From Sympetrum striolatum (Eukaryota > Arthropoda > Insecta > Odonata > Libellulidae), in assembly GCA_947579665.1 (NCBI GenBank), contig CANPUZ010000073.1, forward strand, positions 186,001-250,000: a DNA stretch of 64,000 nucleotides. The letters are read 5' to 3'. Shown in pieces: positions 56,651 through 64,000 of the stretch (position 1 is its first letter; each line of letters opens with the position of its first letter). The notes beneath the pieces are model-generated. The model did no database searches and had not been told where the DNA came from. It worked only from the letters and a program-made list of their open reading frames with translations. The translations under genes and the position numbers were made by a program.

Positions 56651-56819
56651 ATATATATATATATAATTTTTTTGGGAAATCTATGATTTAGAATTCCCTA
56701 TCGAAGGAACAAAGAAAGGAGGGAATACATATAAATCCATGGTAGATATATAACTTACATAATTGAAATATTGAGGTAGATATCTTACCAGGAAGGTCCT
56801 AAAATAACACATCATTATC

Positions 56820-57260
56820 CCCATTTGAAATGCGGAAAGAAGTGTAAATGGCTCTCTGGGATCGAACCAAGGACCATTAGGGACCCTATGAAAAATGGAT
56901 ATAAAATGTGTTCATGATCCATAATTAAATGCCGAGTTTCATGCTTCTATGTTATCGGGGAATGGTTGTTTTAAATCTTAAAAATTGAAACAATGCATTT
57001 TAATTGGGAGAATATTTGCGCCAACATAGAGTCGAACCAAGGATAATTGTAGAAGATATATTTTTTTGTTTTATCAGATATGCACAATTTCCAGAAATCT
57101 CTTGAATTTCTTTTCTCTACTTTGCCGTGAAGTTCCTCAAAATATTTTTCAAAATCACGGCAATGGATCTTTAAGGAGAAAATCAGGACTTTGGGACCTT
57201 CTGGCATCAAACCCATTGCTCTGAGGTGCAAAGCAACACTTTTTCTGCCCATTACAGAAT
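56820..57260 (-). repeat. Degenerate tandem of about 175 bp with tRNA-like B-box motifs
   Basis: 'gggatcgaaccaagg' (56,858), 'agagtcgaaccaagg' (57,028) and a weaker 'ggcatcaaacccattg' (near 57,205) are about 175 bp apart. On the minus strand the first is a perfect B-box (GGTTCGATCCC, 56,858-56,868). Old tRNA-derived SINE copies in tandem are likely. A 93-codon minus ORF across it (56,971-57,252) is not convincing. Confidence 0.5.
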
Positions 57261-57344
57261 ATGGCCAGTATGTAGCAAAAATTTCAAGTCAATGACACTT
57301 GTGGAAAATGGTAAGAGTTTTGATCGCTTATATATATACTAGCA

Positions 57345-58385
57345 GAATTGTCCATTGAATCTCAATGGGGGGATTGCAGTTGATAAATACCAGTGTAACA
57401 ACCTTGATTGTATCAATGCCTCATAATTTTAGGCAGATAGCAAATACCAGGCTATAATTATTTCAAAACGGATAAACATAGAAAAGGGAGTAGTAATTAA
57501 GTCTATAAATTCGCCTAAATATTAGAATATATTTTTATAACTTATTGCACTCTTCAAATAAATAAAAATAAACTTACTTTACCTCTTTTTACGATTTTTA
57601 CATCCAATCACTGTTGTATTGATCGAGAGAAAGCAATTTACCTAACAAACTGCTATAAACCCATTTATCCCACAAAATAGTTAGTAAACAATAACATTGA
57701 TATGAATAAAACTTGGTTGATACAGACTCTTCCATAAAATTAGAAAACATTTCAAAAATACTGGTTTTTGTACATTTTTATGCTTGATTCTTCACAGTAT
57801 ATCATTCATAGCTGCAGTTACTAATATCTCCTTAAATTTCTCCCTCTTCATATAATCTATCACTTATTCCTAACATTAATTTGAGTTGGGCATATTTTCT
57901 CAATGTGTTCTTTCCAATAAATACATGAGCTGGGGACTCAACATTCGCCTTTATCGTCAGAGGGATGGGTTGTTTACAAACTCAAAATTTCGATAAAATA
58001 TTCACATACCATATCAAAATGTGCGCATGCTTGAATATCAAACAATATTCCAGGATCATAAAAAGAATCCTTATTCTATTCTTTTTCTTATGGTGCTTAA
58101 TTTGACTTCCTACAACAATTATTTCTAATTTAATTTTGAAAAACAAATTAACCTTGCAACAAAAAATTACCTTGACATTTATTTCTCAAGAAAACGTTTT
58201 CACCCATCTGTGTATGAAACATGGACTTCAGGGAAATAAAGAGTAGCCTGTAAGTAGCCTAAGAGTAGCCTCTGCATGGGGTTGACTTTTAATAATGTAG
58301 AATAATTCTAAGTTGTGTGACTCTTGGTTCTCCAGTATTTAGTAAACACACACACACACTATTTTATATTTTACATATACATTCA
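57345..58385 (+). repeat. Dispersed long repeat, copy 1
   Basis: Landmarks shared in the same order with 59,640-60,260 are 'cttactttacctct', 'catagctgcagttac', 'gacattaatttga'-like sequence, 'ttctcaatgtgt', 'agggatgggttgt', 'cgataaaatattcaca', 'attctattctttttc', 'tatttctaatttaattttga' and 'agtagcct' with 'taataatgtagaa'. The start (57,345-57,535) is itself matched at 58,395-58,590 (tgcctcataattttag). It ends near an (AC)n tract (58,353-58,366). No coding frame. Confidence 0.75.
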
Positions 58386-58394
58386 TATAGAAGA

Positions 58395-59400
58395 CTAGTT
58401 GAAGTGCTCATTGTTTCTCAAGGGGAATATTTTAATTGATAAATACAATTGTTAAATAGTTGATAGTACCACATGCCTCATAATTTTAGCTACATAGAAA
58501 ATACTTTGCTACAATCATTTCCAAACCAATAAACAAACAAAATAAAGTTATAATAAAATCTGTAAAAAAACTATATATTAGAACTCATATCATTTGAATG
58601 AAAAATTTCTTTGATGAAGACAACATTTGTTTAAGGATAGTAAAAATTTATTCGAAGATAGCATTAGGAAAAGAAGCATCATGTTTAAGGAGATACTTTA
58701 GGAAAGGCACCAATGGATATCGGAATCAATGAACAAACAAAAAAGAAATATATTTTATTTCACTCTAAAACAACCAATGAATATTCTTTGCATAAAGTAA
58801 GTGTATTACGGAGCTGACTTGTGCCCCAATGCTATAATTTGTAACATGGAGCTCGATCAAATAACACAAATTCAGTCACAGTGCATAAACAGATGCAGAG
58901 ATTAAACACCAATAACTGAAAAATATCAAATGTATACGAAGTGGAACCACTTAAAAAAATGTGATGTGGCCAACACACGACTTTCTCCATATTTATTGAA
59001 AACAGAAGCATCTGCCGGTAATATATAAATAACTCCAAAACAATGAGTGTACAGATAAATATTTAAAAAAAAAAATTTTAGTGAAGTATATTATGTATAA
59101 CTTTTGTGTCTAACTGTATATACCTGCATTGCATTGTGACAGAGATATATATGAAAGACTTCCATTTCTGGATAAACAACAACTTTCGGTTAACCATTAA
59201 TCAAGAATAACACCTAAACCATCAGTGTTACAAAAAAATGTTTCAAACAAAATTTGTAGTAAAGTACATTATCTATAACGTTTGTGCATGATTGTATATA
59301 CCTACATTGCATCTGACATAGATATTTATGAAACAAAATGTTGTTCCAGCTAAACCACAACTTCCGGTTATGCGGTATTCATCAAAAACTAATCTACTCT
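58395..59400. repeat. Diverged repeats: partial duplicate and a 178-bp tandem pair
   Basis: 58,395-58,590 repeats the start of the 57,345 copy. At 58,965-58,993 'gatgtggccaacacacgact' with 'ttctccat' is the inverse of the 51,947 motif. At 59,060-59,400 a unit with 'ctgtatatacctgcattgca' recurs as 'ttgtatatacctacattgca' 178 bp later, and each is followed by a 'ccggttaa/ccggttat'-like segment. These belong to the family seen at 51,610-51,770 and 63,850-64,000. Confidence 0.6.
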
Positions 59401-59449
59401 TGGCATTGTTAGGAAAATACTAAATATGAATAATGTAAATGATTGGATA

Positions 59450-59640
59450 ACTTTTAAAATAGAGCGCCCACAATTTTTTTTACCTCAGACAGACAAGTTT
59501 GGGAAAATAGTGAAAACAAAAAATATGAGCCCCAAAACATCTATTTCTAATGAAATTTGGAGGCTGAATTTTTTGCGAATTCAATACTTTCTCTTTACAA
59601 TGTATAGGGAGAAAGTAAAAATACTATGAATTACTTTTTG
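59450..59640 (-). repeat. Uninterrupted reverse copy of the repeat that hosts the nested LINEs
   Basis: Read on the minus strand, the order is 'agaaagtattgaattcgc', 'gatgttttggggctcat', 'gtctgtctgagg', 'ttgtgggcgctct'. This joins the sequence that flanks the nested LINEs on the left (43,220-43,333) to the sequence that flanks them on the right (51,436-51,470), with only a short GTCTGTCTG segment between. Confidence 0.65.
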
Positions 59641-60260
59641 CATTCGGCATATAACAAAACATAAACTTGCTTTACCTCTCCGATCAAGGAATATGGTATT
59701 GGAGATTTGCTACAACATGACAACTCGCCGTTTAACAGCATATCGTTCATAGCTGCAGCTACTACGAGTTATTGCTGACATTAATTTGAAGTACTCATAT
59801 CTTCTCAATGTGTACTTATTAATAAATACATAAGCTAGAAAAAAACAAATACCTTAATCTTCAGGGGGATGGGTTGTCTACGAACTAAAAATATCGATAA
59901 AATATTCACATATTTTATCAAAATATTCGCAATTTCAAATCAAGCATGATTTTCAACAACCAATATAAGAATCTGTATTCTATTTTCCTTCTTTTGGTGC
60001 TTCAATCGACTCTTGAAGACTGTTATTTCTAATTTAATTTTGAAAAAGAAATGAATCCTGCAACAAAAGAAATTTATTTTACCTCTATATCTTATGAAAA
60101 TGTTTTGACCTGTCTGGGTTTGAACCCTGGACTTTACTTAAGTAAATAAAAAGTAGCCTATTTTTTGCGCGAACTTTAATAATGTAGAAAATCTCAAAGG
60201 TTTGCAACTTACAAGTTTTTAGAGACCATACACAGAAACACACCCACCGTCTATTTTATA
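59640..60260 (+). repeat. Dispersed long repeat, copy 2
   Basis: Same landmark order as 57,545-58,385, including 'catagctgcagctac', 'gggggatgggttgt', 'cgataaaatattcaca', 'tatttctaatttaattttga' and 'agtagcct'. A 'gtttgaaccctgg' phrase near 60,122 corresponds to 'gtatgaaacatgg' near 58,210 in copy 1. Confidence 0.75.
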
Positions 60261-61860
60261 TAAATATATGGATACATATTTATAATCTATAAAATAAATA
60301 TTCAGAAAATATTTAAATTTTAGTAATTGAGAATAAAATTGCTTGATTAATAAAATTTCAATGGTAATTGTTCACTGTTACTGTTGTCTGTTAAAATATC
60401 TACCTTCCAATGATGACAATAGAATTCACAACACTTTTAAAAAATATATAAGATGATAAAACTCAAGATTGTAGGCAATTATTTGGTCAATTTATATTAT
60501 GAGAGTAATAAAGTTATAGAATATATCACTAAAATCACAAAGATTCCTAACAAACGCAGTGGCAGAGATCCAAAGTTTTTCCGAGATAATCCAAAGGTAC
60601 TGATTCGCTTTGAGGAATACAACTTAGTCACCTCTAAAAGTTCACTCATCTACAATGTTGCAATTCTTCCAGAAATTTATATTTCAAAAGTAGAGCGTTG
60701 ATGGCTTCTTGCTATAATCATGTTGTTTGGTCATAAATATTACGTCATAATTTTATTGCTAAAAACTAAAGAACACCAGCAAATACAGATGTGATGTAAG
60801 TAGTAAAGAATTGTTGGAAACTGATTAGTAAAAATTCAAAATGGCCTAATTGTGACATCTGTAGCATATTTATGTAGCATCAATTATAACATAGATACAT
60901 TATTTTACAGTCCACTGAAGGACTCAAAAAGTAACACCAACAAAAAGAGGAATAAAAGTATAAGCTTTTAGGTATATTTCGTTGATTTGTATATTGATAT
61001 TTAATTTATTATATCAATATACAAATCGTTGATAAATATATTCAAGAATACTAATGCAAAAATATATGCTACAACTGTTGACATATATTCTTGCAATGCA
61101 TTTGGACTTGAGTTTATTTACTCATGGAATAAGGTGATTCAGCCAAATGTCATTATATTCATCTTGACAAATACTTTTAAAGCTCAAGTCCCATACCAAA
61201 TATGCTCCCTGCACTTCAGCAAAAGTATTTGCACGATTTTTTAAGCCTAAAAAATGCTAAAATTAACTTCTATAGCAAATTATTAACAAAAATTTCTGAT
61301 TTTCAAGACTCTGGTTATTTTTTTATGTAATTAATACCTGACTGTGATGTAAAATAAAAATATTTAACCAATTTATTGCAAGTCTATCGCTTAAAATTAA
61401 TAATGGAATATTTTTACCAATCAAAGAGGTAAAGAAGTACTTAATAGAAAATATTGTGATTGTTACTTATAAATAAACAACATTATAGACATCAGTATAT
61501 CATTAAGTATATTTGTACTACGGTTAGCACGAATGTTTCTTAACGCAAACTCTTTACTGAGTTTACTGTATTCTAGAATAATAATAACTAATAATAATTA
61601 ATAATCTATTAACAATATAATCATAATATGTACGAACAAAACTTATATAAAAGCATATTGATAATGCAAATGAAAAGACGGTATCAAATCAAGTATTCCC
61701 TGAAACCTAATTTTGTATTCCCTCTATAATATAAATATATGGTTGAATACAAATGGTGCCCCAGCTAGAACACAATTTTCATAAGGTGATAGTATTAGAC
61801 AGTGATATAATACATCACCTCACATTCCTGGTCAGAGAATTTTCAACTTTTGTTTAACGA
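60260..61860. other. AT-rich non-coding stretch
   Basis: No gene recognised. An 82-codon plus ORF (60,453-60,701) has a less AT-biased middle (SGRDPKFFRDNPKVLIRFEE) but no family I can name. A perfect hairpin at 60,984-61,027 is listed separately. Confidence 0.5.
60984..61027. repeat. Perfect 17-bp inverted repeat with 10-nt loop
   Basis: The left arm 'gatttgtatattgatat' (60,984-61,000) is exactly complementary to 'atatcaatatacaaatc' (61,011-61,027), with the loop 'ttaatttatt'. 'cgttgat' occurs overlapping both outer ends. It could be a tiny palindromic element or a cruciform-prone site. Confidence 0.85.
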
Positions 61861-62660
61861 ATACAAAAAATTGAAATTCCCCAAAAAACATTTCAAATGG
61901 TCGAGCTACCTGGTCTTGAACCCCAGGCTTTTCCGATATTGTGAAAACATAGAACTACCATATAGGAATAAGACTAATTTAATACAATGTTTTAAAAGAA
62001 TATCATACCTGGGTTATCCTTAAAGAAGAATCTTTTATCCACATTTTCAAAACAGAGATATGCTAATGGCGCTCTGTCTTTCAATCAAGGATGATGAGAG
62101 AAACCGTTAAATTCTTATTTGAAATGTATTTATGATCTCTATTTACATGCAGTATTTTACGTTTGCATGTAATCCGAAAGGAGATTGAAAAGAGTATTAA
62201 AAATTGTGGCAATTTTTCTTAAATGGGAGAAATTTTCACTTAGCCAGGCATAGGCACTTAAATTATTCCATATATAATTCCATTCTGTATTCAGCAGACC
62301 TGGTGTCGAACCAAGTCATATTATGACAAAATGACATGGAAAAATTTGCATTGGGATATTCTAACAATTTCTAAAATCCCAATTCAATTATCGCAAAACT
62401 CTTAAAATGGAACTCTATATTTGTGTTTAATTGAATGATGGATTCCAAACCGTGCATCGAACCAATGATCATAAGGAAAATGATTAGCTTCGTTCATGAA
62501 AGATCCATTACTTTGGTTCATATGCATGGTCAAAATTTCAACCTTAAATCAATCATAAAAAATTTGAAAATCTCGATATACATAATTCTAAAAAAGTCAA
62601 GAAGCCTAGTATCAAATGCAAAAACATATTGAGGTTTTGAAAAAATAGAATGACCTGACA
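61860..62660. repeat. Eroded tandem with 'tcgaacc' phrases
   Basis: 'ggtcttgaaccccagg' (61,910), 'gtctttcaatcaaggatg' (62,078), 'ggtgtcgaaccaagtc' (62,302) and 'gcatcgaaccaatg' (62,456) recur at roughly 150-220 bp. They relate to the 56,820-57,260 block. They look like old tRNA-derived repeat units and no unit has an intact tRNA fold. Confidence 0.45.
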
Positions 62661-63280
62661 AGAAAGGAAGCACTTACAAAAATTTATATTGTAATCTTAT
62701 ATCTAAATATATATATTATAACTCAAATAAGGAATGAAATATATCTAAAAATTATGAACTCCCTAGAATATTATGATCATACACAACCAAATCGAGCATA
62801 GAGCAATGTGAAAGGAAAAGCAAGAGCAAACATATTTTGAAAGGAGAGGTTTTAACAGTACTTCAGAGGAAACGAACGGAAACCACAACAATTCAACAAA
62901 GGCAAACTGGAGCAAAGTATGTGAAAAAAAATTCCTAATTTTCCTCATCATACCATCTAAATCTAGTGTATCATACTTGAAACCCAATTAACTTATCACT
63001 ACCGATTAAAAACATACATTTACATGATATAACACCATTGAAACATGATCAAAGTAATAATTAGGTCTTTCATAGTTTTAGGAAAACATAGAAATGCATT
63101 TCAAAACAATGAATTGAAATAATATACGTAATAATATCTTTTGGCAGACATTGGCTAACATAAACATATTGACGAAATCATATTGCAACCTGTACAACGG
63201 AATATATTGACAGCAATTGCAATATTGCATCGAACACATGACACTGAAGCTATGAATCGTTTTATTCTATGTGGTTAAAC
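62660..63280. other. AT-rich non-coding stretch, nothing recognised
   Basis: No repeat match within the window, no coding frame with character, no RNA gene seen. Confidence 0.5.
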
Positions 63281-63282
63281 AT

Positions 63283-63365
63283 TATGGCCAGTACGTTGAA
63301 AAAATTTCAAGTCAGTGACACTTATGAAATATGGTTACAATTTTTATCCCCCATGAATGAATCAG
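63283..63365 (+). repeat. Dispersed motif 'atggccagta...gacactt', further copy
   Basis: 'atggccagtacgttg', 'aatttcaagtcagtgacact', then 'atggttacaatttttatccc', in the same order as 57,247-57,335 and in part as 54,985-55,070. Confidence 0.65.
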
Positions 63366-63479
63366 TGAATGTTTAATTAGGTATAATATTAGAAATTTCT
63401 ATATGTAATAGATAGGAGATGGATTAACAGATATAACTGTAATTTGTAAACATCATAAAGTCATTTTTGATACAGCACT

Positions 63480-63698
63480 TTGTGCTACCAGTGCCTCAAT
63501 GAGGCCATGGCAGTGGACGATGATGCACAGTCGGACGAGACCACACTTGCCCTTGCAAACAAAGTTCCCAAAATGGCCTGTGGAAAAACTACTACTAAAC
63601 AGTCGACCCATAACCTTGTGCCCAAAGCCGTGCGGAGCTTGTGTCAAACCAAACTAGCTAGGCATACTCTATGCTCCGAAGAACTGGATACACAATGA
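63480..63698 (+). CDS. Coding-like island of about 72 codons with a nearby AATAAA (possible terminal exon or retrocopy end)
   Basis: The frame runs from about 63,480 to a TGA at 63,696-63,698. It is far less AT-biased than its surroundings and contains AMAVDDDAQSDETTLALANK and LVPKAVRSLCQTKLARHTLC. An AATAAA polyadenylation signal follows at 63,709-63,714, only 11 nt past the stop. Upstream, 'tttgtgctaccag' could serve as a splice acceptor. There is no A-rich tail, so a processed retrocopy is not proven. I do not recognise the protein. A terminal exon of an unknown gene, a truncated retrocopy or a transposon fragment are all possible. Confidence 0.3.
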   Translation: MCYQCLNEAMAVDDDAQSDETTLALANKVPKMACGKTTTKQSTHNLVPKAVRSLCQTKLARHTLCSEELDTQ

Positions 63699-63849
63699 TA
63701 TATATTTCAATAAATTTCTATGAACCTATTATATTTCCATAGGAAGTTCTATTGGAAATGGATACGTTGCCTATAGAGAACAGCAATTACGCACCTGATA
63801 AAGAATAATATTAATAAATAACAGATGAAAATTTTAAAACTTAGGTCTC

Positions 63850-64000
63850 ATATTTTTCCTTAAGTAGATAATCAGCAACTTCCCATTGATCAGTATTTCA
63901 TGAATAACTCCTAAACAATCAGTTATACAAAAATATCTTTCACACAAAAGTTATATTAAATTGCATTCTCTAAAACTTTTATAAATAATTGTATATACCT
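63850..64000 (-). repeat. Dispersed repeat (ggaagttgctgatt family), running off the right edge
   Basis: On the minus strand it reads 'gtatatacaattatttata', 'ataacttttgtgtgaaagat', 'aggagttattcatgaaatac', then 'ggaagttgctgatt', matching 51,610-51,760. It continues beyond the window. Confidence 0.75.

Noticed and set aside
56971..57252. 93-codon minus ORF
   Set aside because: It spans a degenerate tandem repeat unit, and its content is AT-driven with no motif.
59426..59629. 67-codon plus ORF
   Set aside because: It is the reverse side of a dispersed repeat that has non-coding relatives elsewhere in the window.

Overview
The window is eukaryotic, repeat-dominated DNA with no recognisable host gene. 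Long AT-rich tandem satellites, several families of non-LTR retrotransposon (LINE) and a DNA-transposon-like element with long inverted ends point to a metazoan, most likely an arthropod. The style of the two CR1/Jockey-like LINEs with hexanucleotide tails recalls arachnids, but that is a recollection and is not proved by the sequence. The layout suggests pericentromeric or other heterochromatin.

Region 1 (1 to about 30,790) is a tandem array of a 93-bp AT-rich monomer, roughly 310 near-identical copies plus a degraded edge from about 28,100. It continues off the left end of the window. Blocks of monomers are duplicated at larger scales (offsets of about 1.0, 1.1, 3.0, 3.2, 4.0 and 5.4 kb). 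Because 93 is 31 x 3, several frames stay open over long distances, so the many long ORFs here are satellite artefacts. A patch at about 19,190-21,440 has lengthened A and T runs and looks like an assembly or polishing defect.

Region 2 (about 30,790-35,735) is a second, older satellite with a period of about 165-170 bp. It is split by a 5'-truncated LINE (33,499-35,071, minus strand) with a clean 6-bp target-site duplication.

Region 3 (35,736-42,540) holds a dispersed repeat, then an element of about 4.5 kb bounded by inverted repeats of about 730 bp (36,166-36,890 and 39,972-40,704). It contains a decayed transposon-type ORF and an inserted 5'-truncated LINE. A second, longer LINE of the same family lies directly outside it on the minus strand (40,744-42,520) and ends in a foldback junction.

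Region 4 (42,920-51,990) is a nest. A dispersed repeat carrying a (GT)n tract is interrupted by a nearly full-length Tx1-clade LINE (about 45,325-51,396, minus). An R4/Dong-type LINE with a restriction-like endonuclease (about 43,354-45,302, minus) sits in the (ATT)n tract at the Tx1 3' end. A reverse-oriented, uninterrupted paralogue of the host repeat at about 59,450-59,640 acts as an internal empty-site control.

Region 5 (51,990-64,000) is AT-rich non-coding DNA made of diverged dispersed and tandem repeats, with recurrent tRNA-like B-box motifs. It also holds an LTR-like block of 1.37 kb with a 123-bp internal tandem repeat, a perfect 17-bp hairpin, and two small coding-like islands (54,586-54,726 minus; 63,480-63,698 plus) that might be exon fragments.

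The identifiable genes are mobile-element enzymes (reverse transcriptases, endonucleases, a zinc-knuckle ORF1). Most are truncated or interrupted, so they record the history of the locus and do not form a working pathway.
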